Positions 25,834 through 34,245 of a stretch of 64,000 bases of DNA are shown one piece after another. The DNA is taken from the NCBI GenBank assembly GCA_016284305.1, contig JAEEON010000064.1:36810-100809 (forward strand), in the 5' to 3' direction. Every line of letters starts with the position of its first letter. Position 1 is the first letter of the stretch. A program made the position numbers and the translations under genes. Origin of the DNA: Bacteroidales bacterium. GTDB lineage: Bacteria; Bacteroidota; Bacteroidia; Bacteroidales; F082. Under the pieces are notes generated by a model. That model made no database searches, had not been told where the DNA came from, and saw only the letters and a program-made list of their open reading frames with translations.

Positions 25834-28049
25834 GAAAAACAACGATACTACTTTTGTTGCTAAGCCTTTTGTGGCAATGCCTTCCAGCACAGACCCAGTT
25901 AGGTCATGTGAGAACGTTGGGGCGTCCTGACAAGAAGAGCAAAGCCTTGAAGGGAGTGACCATCAGGGTGAAGGGCCAACACAATCCTGTACTCAGCGAT
26001 TCTATCGGCTCATTCTCACTCCTGTTGACTGGTTTGAAAAACGGAGACGCCTACACGCTCCAACAAGTACAGAAATCAGGATACGAGCTGAACGAGACGA
26101 GCATCATAGGCCAACAACAAGCCTTTTCCGACAAAGTGCCGATCGAAATCGTCATGGTTTCCTTGAATCAGCTGCAGGACGACAAGCAACGCATCGAGAA
26201 CAATGCGTATAAGGCCGCCGAAAAGAATTTCAATGCCAAGTTGAAGCAACTGGAGGAACAATTCAACAACAATTCAATTTCCATAGAGAAGTATCAAGAG
26301 GAACAGAGAACCCTTCAAGAGAAGTTTGAAAGATACCAAACTTTGATCGATGGCCTCGCCGACCATTATGCCCATACCGACTTTGACTTGTTGGACGAAA
26401 ATGAACGCGAGATCAACACTTGCATCGAGAACGGCGACCTGGAACGGGCTGACTCGCTCCTCCATCACCTTTTTGACCCTATCGATGTATTGAAACGTAA
26501 CATGGACGCCCTGGCAAAGATCGACAAGCAACTTGCCCAAGCCAGAGGCATGATCGAGAAAGCCAAGGAAGACAAGGCCAAGGTACTGAAACAACAAGCC
26601 AAGGACGCGGAATACCTTTATCAGTTATATACCATCGCTTTGGCCCGTTTTGACGATGACGATGCCCAAAACTACATTGAAACCCGAGCTGAACTTGACA
26701 CCACCAACGGCATCTGGCAGACTGACGCAGCGCTGTTTTTCTCGAGTCATCTGAAAATCCATAAGTCAATTCGCTATTTCTCAAGAGCCGTGAACGTTTT
26801 CCGTCAGGCAGGACGACAGTATGAGCTCTCATTCGCTCTCTATGGTCTGGGGTCACAGCTCCAAGCGGCAGCCATCAACAACACCCAAAAAGATCCTGCG
26901 GCAGAACAGGCACTTACCGAAGCGGTGGCCATCCAACGACAGTTGGTCCAATATTCCCCTCAGCTATATAGCAAGAGTCTTGGCATCATGTTGACCAACC
27001 TGGGAGAAGAATATCTCAACACCCAACGTTATGAAGAAAGCGCCGCCATACTGAAAGAGGCACAAGAGGTCTTGTTCCAAGTATCTTTGGATCAACCCAC
27101 TGATGAGAATATCTATCGAGTAGTCAACGCTTACAAGAAACTCGGCGATTTGTACCTTGCCATGAAGAACTACTCATTTAGTGGGATTTATCTCATTGAC
27201 GCCCTCACTTATGGCAAAATGCTGGCATTGAGAAATCCCGACTATGAACATGCCTTGGCAAGTGTCTATACCTCATACGAATCCTTATACCATGCGACCA
27301 ATAAAAGCGACAAATGCAAGAAGATGTTCCAACAAGCAGCGAATATTTATCGCCGACTATGCAAGACCAAGCCACGCCTCTACGAACCATTTCTTGCCAG
27401 TGAACTTGTAAAGCAAGGCTTGCGTATGATTGTTGCCTTCGATTATGATGAGATCTGCTCAGGTAGCAACCGTGATCCGAATGATGTCGTCCCGTTCCTC
27501 GAAGCCCTCAGTTATCTCAATGAAGGGACAGATATCTACAAACGCACCATCACCCTTGATCCCACATTCGACACACAATATGAACAGGCATTGATAACGC
27601 TCTCCTATGTTTATATGGCTTGTGACGCCGACAGTGCCTATAAAAGATTGGAAGAACTATTGCCTCGTTGGAAATCTTATTACCCCGATTGCTCCGACCA
27701 ACCAAACTTTGTCAACCCCTATTTCAGCGATGGAGCCGCACAAACGGATTCTTACTTAACGGCCTTGAAATACCAGTCAATCTTATGCATCTACCACAAC
27801 GAGCCAAAGAAAGCAGAACAATACGCAAAAGATGCCCTTTGCCTCGCCCCTTCTCAAATCGACATCGTTCCAGAGCTTGCCAACGCGCTTCTCTTACAAG
27901 GCAAGTACGCCGAGGCAGAAAAAGTGTATCTACAATACAAAAGTGAGTTGAAAGACACTTTCAAACAGCGTTTTGATGTGTTGGAAAAATCGAATTATAT
28001 CCCCAAGAAACACCAGAACGAAGTGAATCGCATCAAGAATCTACTATAA
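25830..28049 (+). CDS. Secreted beta-sandwich/coiled-coil/TPR protein, long paralogue 1
   Basis: The ATG at 25830 overlaps the preceding stop (ATGA), so translation is coupled; a signal peptide (MRKTTILLLLLSLLWQCLPAQ) confirms it. The 739-residue product has the beta-sandwich (NPVLSDSIGSFSL), a coiled coil (IENNAYKAAEKNFNAKLKQL) and the shared HYAHTDFDLL and CIENGDLERADSLL motifs. About ten TPR-like helical pairs follow to the C-terminus (LTNLGEEYLNTQRYEESAAI, ALLLQGKYAEAEKVYLQYK). TPR arrays bind peptides or partners, so this is a likely adaptor or sensor in the periplasm. The TIR gene starts 9 bp on. Confidence 0.8.
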   Translation: MRKTTILLLLLSLLWQCLPAQTQLGHVRTLGRPDKKSKALKGVTIRVKGQHNPVLSDSIGSFSLLLTGLKNGDAYTLQQVQKSGYELNETSIIGQQQAFSDKVPIEIVMVSLNQLQDDKQRIENNAYKAAEKNFNAKLKQLEEQFNNNSISIEKYQEEQRTLQEKFERYQTLIDGLADHYAHTDFDLLDENEREINTCIENGDLERADSLLHHLFDPIDVLKRNMDALAKIDKQLAQARGMIEKAKEDKAKVLKQQAKDAEYLYQLYTIALARFDDDDAQNYIETRAELDTTNGIWQTDAALFFSSHLKIHKSIRYFSRAVNVFRQAGRQYELSFALYGLGSQLQAAAINNTQKDPAAEQALTEAVAIQRQLVQYSPQLYSKSLGIMLTNLGEEYLNTQRYEESAAILKEAQEVLFQVSLDQPTDENIYRVVNAYKKLGDLYLAMKNYSFSGIYLIDALTYGKMLALRNPDYEHALASVYTSYESLYHATNKSDKCKKMFQQAANIYRRLCKTKPRLYEPFLASELVKQGLRMIVAFDYDEICSGSNRDPNDVVPFLEALSYLNEGTDIYKRTITLDPTFDTQYEQALITLSYVYMACDADSAYKRLEELLPRWKSYYPDCSDQPNFVNPYFSDGAAQTDSYLTALKYQSILCIYHNEPKKAEQYAKDALCLAPSQIDIVPELANALLLQGKYAEAEKVYLQYKSELKDTFKQRFDVLEKSNYIPKKHQNEVNRIKNLL

Positions 28050-28058
28050 TAACGTAAC

Positions 28059-29189
28059 ATGGAACAGCAATACAAATACTTCGCTTTTATCAGCTACAAC
28101 TCCAAGGATACCGCTTGGGGCAAGAAGCTGCAGAAGAAACTGGAGCATTATCGCCTGCCATCTACCTTGTGCAGCAAACACGGATGGCAGCGGACGCCGA
28201 TCAAGCCCGTGTTCTTCGCCCCTACCGACATCCAACCTGGGGGCCTCTCCGAGGAGCTGCAAGAAAGGCTGAAGGCTTCACAGAATCTCATCGTGATCTG
28301 CTCGCCCAACTCGGCACAGTCGAAATGGGTGGGAAGGGAGATTCAGTTCTTCCATAACCTGGGCCGAACCAACAACATCCACTTCTTCATCGTGGAAGGC
28401 TCACCCCACAGCGGCGACCCTGCTACAGAGTGTTTCAACCCTGTCATCGACCAACTCGGACTTCCCGAGATCCTCGGTGCCAACATCCACGAAAAGGTTT
28501 ACCGTCAGCCATGGCTCAACAAAGAACGCGCCTACGCCCAGCTGATCTCTAAATTGCTCGGTGTGGAATTCGACACCATCTGGCAACGCCACAAACGGAG
28601 ACTTATCCGCAGGACCATCATTTGGACCATGGGCATCTTGGCCGTCCTAATCACCTTGTTTGCTGTCTGGAAGATGAACCAGCCCTTTGATGTACAGACC
28701 CGACTCCACGAAGCCTCCTTCCATAACGAAGCCCTACCTCCACTCAAAGACGCCGTGGTGACCATCACCCTCGACAACGAGACAAAGACAGACACCCTGA
28801 GAACCATGGATGCCTCGGTAGTCTTCGCCAACATACCCCACCGATTCCTCAACAAAAACGCACGTTTCACGGTAACTTGTCGCGACTTCCTCAACGTCGA
28901 TACTATCTTGCCCCTAACCCCTGATGTGAAACTCGACATCCGACGCGACCCCTCGGTGTATGGAGACATCCATTTCCGCCTCTTCAACCCCAACGACGAG
29001 ACCTTCTTCACCAACGAACCTTTGACTATCGGCGAATTCGAAACCACTTCCGACGATCAAGGCAGGGTCAGCTGCTTCATCCCTCTCGAGTCACAACGAA
29101 AAACCTATAAAGTCACCACCACTTTCCCGCTACTCAACGACACCATCCATGCACCTTGTGGTAACGATGACGTAATCCTATCCCAATGA
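28059..29189 (+). CDS. TIR-domain protein with transmembrane helix and C-terminal beta domain
   Basis: A 376-residue protein. The TIR-like domain covers residues 1-170: FAFISYNSKD, PVFFAPTDI, NLIVICSPNSAQSKWVGREI with Glu94 at the position of the catalytic Glu in TIR NADases. A basic patch (RHKRRLIRR) is followed by one membrane helix near 188-206. The remaining 165 residues are beta-rich (DAVVTITLDNETKTDTL) and probably lie in the periplasm, where they could meet the signal-peptide proteins of the operon. Its stop overlaps the next ATG by 4 bp. Catalytic activity is plausible but unproven; the left-edge TIR protein has the same topology with a different tail. Confidence 0.82.
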   Translation: MEQQYKYFAFISYNSKDTAWGKKLQKKLEHYRLPSTLCSKHGWQRTPIKPVFFAPTDIQPGGLSEELQERLKASQNLIVICSPNSAQSKWVGREIQFFHNLGRTNNIHFFIVEGSPHSGDPATECFNPVIDQLGLPEILGANIHEKVYRQPWLNKERAYAQLISKLLGVEFDTIWQRHKRRLIRRTIIWTMGILAVLITLFAVWKMNQPFDVQTRLHEASFHNEALPPLKDAVVTITLDNETKTDTLRTMDASVVFANIPHRFLNKNARFTVTCRDFLNVDTILPLTPDVKLDIRRDPSVYGDIHFRLFNPNDETFFTNEPLTIGEFETTSDDQGRVSCFIPLESQRKTYKVTTTFPLLNDTIHAPCGNDDVILSQ

Positions 29190-31369
29190 AAAAACTCACA
29201 CTGTTCATCGTCAGTTTGCTATTCACCTCCATAGCCTTCTCCCAAACCCAGCAAGGCTATGTCAAGACCCTGGGCCGTCCTAACAAAAAAGGCACTGCAC
29301 TTTCGGGTGTCACCATCCGTGTCAAGGGACAGCACAATCCCGTGCTCAGCAATGCCGACGGCACCTTTTCACTCATCATGGACAACATGAAAAACGGCGA
29401 TCCCTACAGCCTGCAGCAAGTGCAGAAGAAGGGCTACGAAATCAACGAGGCCGGCCTCATCGGAAGGCAGCAAGCGTTTTCCGACAAGGTGCCCCTCACC
29501 ATCGTCATGGCCTCCCCCAACCAGCTTCGTGCCGACAAGTCACGTATCGAGGAAAAAGCCCAGCAGGTCGCCAGCAAGAACTATGAGAAAAAAATCACCC
29601 AGCTGGAACAAGAGCTCGCCAACAAAAAGATCACCGGTGAGCAATACCAAACTGCCACCCAGGAACTGTTGGAGAAATTCGAAACCTATCAAACACTCAT
29701 CAACGGGATGGCCGAGCACTATGCCCATACCGACTACGACCTGTTGAACGAGACCGAACGCGAGATCAACTTGTGTATCGAAAACGGGAATCTCGAACGC
29801 GCCGACGCCCTGATACGAACCCTCTTCAACCCGCTTGAATCACTCCGTCGCAACAAGGAAGCCCTCGAAGCGCTCGACCGACAGATCGCCCAGGCGCACG
29901 ACCTCCTCGCCCAAGCCGACATCGACATGGCCGCCGTGCTCAAGCAGCAGGAAAAAGACGCAGAATACCTGTATCAGCTATTCACCATCGCCTTGGGCCG
30001 GTTCGATTTCGACCAAGCGCAGCAATACATCGATACCCGAGCCGAGCTGGACACCACCAACGTAATCTGGCAACACGAGGCTGCTTTGTTCACCCATCGA
30101 CAGCAAGACTTTCGGAAAGCCGAAAAATACTACCTCAGGGCCCTGGCAGGCTACCGCAGTCTAGCGGCCGATTTCCCCGAGACCTACGAGGAGGAACTGT
30201 TGTTCGCATTGGGCGACGTGAGCTATTATTATCTGGATTTGGAACGCTTCGACAAGGCGGAAGAATATGCCCAGGAAGCCATTGCCTTAGCAAGAAAAAG
30301 GGCCGAGAATCCCTCCTTGCAAGATCAGTTGAATTTGACGGACAACCTCATCCTGCTTCACACCATCAACCTCTCGTTAGACCGTTTTCACGAAGCAGAA
30401 AAGGCAATCACCGAAGCATTCGATATCATCAAGAAAATCGCCAAAAAACACGGTAAGGACCCCCAGATATTAGACATGTATCAGAACACCATGAACTCGG
30501 TCGGGTTCACCTACTATCTGAAAGACCAATACACCGAAAGCGAAAAGTACCTCACCGATGCATTGGATCTCGCTCGCCAACTGGTAAAGTTGGAACCAAA
30601 GTATATCATCAATCTTCCTGGCACATTGGACCATCTGATCAGACTATATACCCAAACCCATCAGTATGACCTACGAAACCAATACATCCAAGAATTACTG
30701 GAAATAGAGCGAAAACAAGCCAAGGACAACCCCCAGACCTACGAACCGTCGCTGGCCATTTCGTTGTACGACTACGGATCGAATGGCATCATGGAGAGCA
30801 AGTTTCTCGACACGTTGGTTGCGGACAAGGACATTGACACGGTTCTGTTTTACACTTCGTTGGATTATCTGGACGAGGCCCTTGTGCTGTTTCGGAAGTA
30901 TGCCCACCTCGATTACATTCCCTATTGGTACACCCGATGCCTAAACACCTTGATCGACGTCTTCCTTATGGTGAAAGACTACAAAACCTGCAGCATCCTC
31001 ATGGAGGAGATTAACCCCTTCTATAAGGAGGATTACGAGGCGGACCCAGTGGGACAGAAAACAAACTACACCGACCATCTGGATTTTCTGTCTTCCTTAT
31101 GCATGACAGTCGGCCAGCCCGACAAGGCGGAGACTTATGCCAGAGAACTCCTCCGGGTGGATCCTTCAAGGCAAGACATCAACGCCGTCCTCGCCCCAGC
31201 CCTGTTGCTCCAAGGCAAGTATGCCGAAGCGAAAAAGCTTTATCTCCAGTGCAAAAGCGAGATGAAAGACAGCATGTTGGAGGATTTGGAACTCATGAAG
31301 ATACTCGATCTCATCCCAACAGCCGTTGAAGACGATGTTGAACGGATCAAACAGCTTCTGAACGACTAG
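29186..31369 (+). CDS. Secreted beta-sandwich/coiled-coil/TPR protein, long paralogue 2
   Basis: A 727-residue paralogue of the protein at 25830, starting in an ATGA overlap with the TIR gene. Signal peptide MKKLTLFIVSLLFTSIAFSQ, then the beta-sandwich (VTIRVKGQHNPVLSNADGTF), a coiled coil (SKNYEKKITQLEQELANKK), and the same HYAHTDYDLL and CIENGNLERADALI motifs. TPR-like pairs fill residues about 250-720 and end with APALLLQGKYAEAKKLYLQ. The first 260 residues are much closer to the sister protein than the TPR part, so the front end is under shared constraint. It is the last gene of the operon; a convergent gene stops 9 bp later. Confidence 0.8.
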   Translation: MKKLTLFIVSLLFTSIAFSQTQQGYVKTLGRPNKKGTALSGVTIRVKGQHNPVLSNADGTFSLIMDNMKNGDPYSLQQVQKKGYEINEAGLIGRQQAFSDKVPLTIVMASPNQLRADKSRIEEKAQQVASKNYEKKITQLEQELANKKITGEQYQTATQELLEKFETYQTLINGMAEHYAHTDYDLLNETEREINLCIENGNLERADALIRTLFNPLESLRRNKEALEALDRQIAQAHDLLAQADIDMAAVLKQQEKDAEYLYQLFTIALGRFDFDQAQQYIDTRAELDTTNVIWQHEAALFTHRQQDFRKAEKYYLRALAGYRSLAADFPETYEEELLFALGDVSYYYLDLERFDKAEEYAQEAIALARKRAENPSLQDQLNLTDNLILLHTINLSLDRFHEAEKAITEAFDIIKKIAKKHGKDPQILDMYQNTMNSVGFTYYLKDQYTESEKYLTDALDLARQLVKLEPKYIINLPGTLDHLIRLYTQTHQYDLRNQYIQELLEIERKQAKDNPQTYEPSLAISLYDYGSNGIMESKFLDTLVADKDIDTVLFYTSLDYLDEALVLFRKYAHLDYIPYWYTRCLNTLIDVFLMVKDYKTCSILMEEINPFYKEDYEADPVGQKTNYTDHLDFLSSLCMTVGQPDKAETYARELLRVDPSRQDINAVLAPALLLQGKYAEAKKLYLQCKSEMKDSMLEDLELMKILDLIPTAVEDDVERIKQLLND

Positions 31370-31377
31370 CCTTGCGG

Positions 31378-32190
31378 CTACTTGATCTTTTTCCAAATCC
31401 GGTCAACCAGTCGTTTGGGCAGGACTGCAATCAAGGGAGGAAGATAATAGTTCATGGCTCCCGGCTTGACGACACGGCGTTTTCTAAACATTCCCCGCAG
31501 AGCTCGGCGCACCAACCACTCGGGTGTGCCAATCAAACCGACCTTCACGCCAAGACGCAACATCTTGGGACTCAGTTTATACAATGGCGTTGCGATGGCA
31601 CCCGGACAAACAACGGTGACCCCGACACCATAAGGATGCATCTCGAAAAAAAGCGACTTGCTGAAGCTTTTCAGATAAGCTTTCGAAGCAGCGTAAATGG
31701 TGATGCCCGGCATCGGGAGTTTGGCTGCCATCGACGATACGTTGAGGATGTAGCCATGTCCCCTATGCTTCATCGCTTCTCCAAACAAAAGGCATAACCG
31801 AGTGGGTGTAAAAATATGCAACTGCATCATTTTCATTGCCTTAGCATTATTTTCCTCACCCAGCTCCTCAAAAAAGAACATACCCGCATTGTTAATCAGG
31901 ATATCCACTTCCAGGCCTTGTTCTTGGCAAAAGGCAAAGAGCTGATCTGCTGCGTCGGGTGTGGCCAGGTCCTGATAATGAGCGATGACATTCACATGAT
32001 GAAGACTATGAAGTTCTTCGGCAATCTGCATCAGCTCCGTCTCTTGGTTGCTTACCAGAAGAAGATCGCACCCTGCTTCTGCCAACCGACGGGCATAGAT
32101 GATCCCCATCCCTGAGCTGCCCCCTGTGATGAGTGCAAGAGGGACATGGCCGCACCGTTGTTGGTATTGTTCAATCCTTTTCCGCATCAT
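31378..32190 (-). CDS. SDR-family oxidoreductase (candidate hydroxysteroid dehydrogenase)
   Basis: The start is an ATG at 32190 (a second ATG follows at once), rather than the GTG upstream; it overlaps the OYE gene by 20 bp. The 270-residue short-chain dehydrogenase has the cofactor site TGGSSGMG, the NNAG motif (DILINNAGMFFFEE), the catalytic Ser in NVSSMAAKLPMPG and YAASK with catalytic Tyr and Lys. It uses NAD(P)(H) on an alcohol/ketone. Its family is broad, but the company of OYE and steroid-5-alpha-reductase-like genes makes a 3-hydroxysteroid or bile-acid substrate plausible. A lipid or retinoid-like substrate cannot be excluded. Confidence 0.85.
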   Translation of the reverse strand: MMRKRIEQYQQRCGHVPLALITGGSSGMGIIYARRLAEAGCDLLLVSNQETELMQIAEELHSLHHVNVIAHYQDLATPDAADQLFAFCQEQGLEVDILINNAGMFFFEELGEENNAKAMKMMQLHIFTPTRLCLLFGEAMKHRGHGYILNVSSMAAKLPMPGITIYAASKAYLKSFSKSLFFEMHPYGVGVTVVCPGAIATPLYKLSPKMLRLGVKVGLIGTPEWLVRRALRGMFRKRRVVKPGAMNYYLPPLIAVLPKRLVDRIWKKIK

Positions 32191-33397
32191 CGATTTCTTT
32201 TTGAAGTCGGGCAGGAAGATGCTCCACACAGTGATGGCATTTCATCTCGAGGGTGTACATACGACCGATGCAATAGTTGGAGTGTTTGCATCCGCTTCGT
32301 TCCACTTCGCCCGAACGCAACTTGTTGACGAAGTCGGTGTCATGCACCAAGGCTCGAGCCATCTGAAGGCCAATGAAACCTTCGTCGAGCACCTCCTCCA
32401 TCTTCTGTTTCGAGATCAAGCCGCCCACATAGATCAGGGGCAGTTTCAAATTGGCTCGAAAGATCTTGGCCTCATCGAGGAAGTAGCCCTCGATGTAAGG
32501 TCTGGTGGGAATCATCAGGCGACCCACAAAAGCCAATGCCGCTTTGAGCCACCAGAACTTCTTCATGTCCATGTAATAGCGCAAGGTCTTAAGGGGCATG
32601 GCGCCACGCATCACCTCCATCGGTGCCTTGCTCACAAATCCTGCGGTCAGCACCAAGGCATGGACACCGAGACGCTCCAGCTCTTGGGCCACCTTTAGGC
32701 ACTCCTCTTGCTGCATTCCTCGACGGAAGCCGTCGTGCATGTTGACCTTGACCACCACACCCATGTCGTTTCCCGCGACGCGCATCACCTCCTCGATGAC
32801 GAGGCGCATAAAACGCATCCTATTCTCCAGGCTGCCACCAAACTCATCATGACGGTGGTTCGTATATGGCGAGAGGAACTGGCTAATCAGATAACCATGT
32901 CCCGCATGGATCTCCACACAGTCGAAACCGGCCTGCCGCGACAGTTCCACGGCCTTGCCGAAGTCTTTCACCAGGGCGAGAATCTCTTCCTTCTTGAGCT
33001 TTCGCACCAAGGTTGGAGAATACAAGTTAAACCCGCGTGAGGCTCCGACAGGCATACAGCCGCAGGTGGCACGATGCGTCATGTTGCCACAATGACCCAA
33101 CTGGATGGAGGCCTTGGCCCCTTCCGCATGGATGGCATCGGTAAGCTTCTTCAACTCGGGGACGATCTCCTCACGCATCCAAAGCTGTCCGTTGAACGAC
33201 AGTCCCGACTGGGCTACAGCAGCATACGCCACTGTGGTCATGCCCACACCGCCACGTGACACCGCCACATGGTAGTCGAACAAATCCTGTGATGGCCGGT
33301 TACCGTAAGCCATGTTCTCAAAAGCCGCAGAACGGATCACCCGGTTTCGCAAAGTGACAGGACCGATCTGACAAGGAGTAAATATCTTCGATTCCAT
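32171..33397 (-). CDS. NADH:flavin oxidoreductase (Old Yellow Enzyme family)
   Basis: A 408-residue FMN enzyme of the OYE family. Visible motifs are GPVTLRNRVIRSA, QLGHCGNMTHR, HAGHGYLISQFLSPYTNHR, DEFGGSLENRMRF and a C-terminal four-Cys cluster (CKHSNYC, MKCHHC) like the Fe-S region of 2,4-dienoyl-CoA-type members. It lacks the C-terminal FAD/NAD domain of that group, so it is short. OYE enzymes reduce C=C bonds next to a carbonyl; the steroid 5-beta-reductases of gut bacteria are in this family. It starts 3 bp after the 5-alpha-reductase-like gene. Confidence 0.88.
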   Translation of the reverse strand: MESKIFTPCQIGPVTLRNRVIRSAAFENMAYGNRPSQDLFDYHVAVSRGGVGMTTVAYAAVAQSGLSFNGQLWMREEIVPELKKLTDAIHAEGAKASIQLGHCGNMTHRATCGCMPVGASRGFNLYSPTLVRKLKKEEILALVKDFGKAVELSRQAGFDCVEIHAGHGYLISQFLSPYTNHRHDEFGGSLENRMRFMRLVIEEVMRVAGNDMGVVVKVNMHDGFRRGMQQEECLKVAQELERLGVHALVLTAGFVSKAPMEVMRGAMPLKTLRYYMDMKKFWWLKAALAFVGRLMIPTRPYIEGYFLDEAKIFRANLKLPLIYVGGLISKQKMEEVLDEGFIGLQMARALVHDTDFVNKLRSGEVERSGCKHSNYCIGRMYTLEMKCHHCVEHLPARLQKEIDDAEKD

Positions 33398-33400
33398 TCG

Positions 33401-34168
33401 TTACCAGATAAAAGGGATGAGACGTTTCGTTTTCTTCGTATTCAATTCATCGGGATATTCCCGCTTATATGAGTCATAAATCCTCGAGGCTCTCGGAGCC
33501 AAGTTGGCAAAAGTCCACCATGCAAAGACAGCCCCAGCCCACGACCAAGTGAGGATAGAGAAGCCTACCCATTCGATGAACTCGCCAAAATAGTTGGCTG
33601 AAGTGACGTAACGGAACATTCCCTCTTTGGGAAGATAATGCCGAGAATCGCCATTCTTGCGCAAATTGCGGATGATGTCATCCGACTGGATGTTGATATA
33701 CATCCCAAGGATGAAGACCAAAAAGCCCCCAATGAACTTGGGAGTAGTAAGCCAATCGCTGCCATAATAATCGACAGGCGAGAGATAGAAGATCCACCCC
33801 CCTTGCATCAAAGCATTCAGCACGTTGAACACCACGCCCATCAGAATGATGGAGAAAGGCATCATGCTCTTGCCTCGCAACCGAAACGGAAACACGAAGG
33901 AACGGTGGATGTAATGCAACTCAAACAAAAAAAGGAATGCCAATCGCACCATGTCGTTACGTCGATCAGAGCAAAGCCAAAGCACCAACATGGCAATGAA
34001 CACTGGAGCCTCCATCAGCACCCAGCCGAGCTTGTTGTTGACCGCAGGGCCCCATTTCTTGTCATAAAATTTTCCGTAACCCGCGTCAACGAAGAAAAGG
34101 CTGACGAACACCACCAAGGCAACAGCAGCCATGATGATAAGATATACATTGAACTGATGAAGTGACAT
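33401..34168 (-). CDS. Steroid 5-alpha-reductase family membrane protein (candidate)
   Basis: The ATG at 34168 (MSLHQFNVY) fits the promoter box 23 bp upstream; the longer frame has no support. The 255-residue, multi-helix protein has the C-terminal signature of 3-oxo-5-alpha-steroid 4-dehydrogenases (SRD5A): FRYVTSANYFGEFIEW, then NLAPRASRIYDSYK and a final RLIPFIW. Such enzymes use NADPH to reduce the delta-4 bond of 3-oxo steroids, or polyprenols in eukaryotes. It is first in a three-gene operon with the OYE and SDR genes. Substrate specificity is not decided by the sequence; the DUF1295 relatives have other or unknown substrates. Confidence 0.82.
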   Translation of the reverse strand: MSLHQFNVYLIIMAAVALVVFVSLFFVDAGYGKFYDKKWGPAVNNKLGWVLMEAPVFIAMLVLWLCSDRRNDMVRLAFLFLFELHYIHRSFVFPFRLRGKSMMPFSIILMGVVFNVLNALMQGGWIFYLSPVDYYGSDWLTTPKFIGGFLVFILGMYINIQSDDIIRNLRKNGDSRHYLPKEGMFRYVTSANYFGEFIEWVGFSILTWSWAGAVFAWWTFANLAPRASRIYDSYKREYPDELNTKKTKRLIPFIW

Positions 34169-34190
34169 GCTCTTGGTTTTCCTAAAAATG

Positions 34191-34221
34191 CAAAGGTATA
34201 AAAATAAAAAATGTATATTTG
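34191..34221. promoter_or_regulatory. Divergent -7 boxes: reductase operon and zinc peptidase
   Basis: Minus strand TACCTTTG (34198-34191), 23 bp before the reductase ATG at 34168. Plus strand TATATTTG (34214-34221), 25 bp before the zinc peptidase ATG at 34246. The two share a short AT-rich interval. Confidence 0.45.
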
Positions 34222-34245
34222 CAAAAACTTTAAAAAACAAACGTT

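Noticed and set aside
22719..31369. A Thoeris or CBASS defence system
   Set aside because: A TIR gene is present, but there is no ThsA-type SIR2/SLOG effector and no CD-NTase cyclase; the effector candidate is a RyR/RCK membrane protein.
31378..34168. A bai bile-acid 7-dehydroxylation operon
   Set aside because: No CoA ligase, 7-alpha-dehydratase or other bai genes are present; only A-ring type reductases and an SDR are seen.
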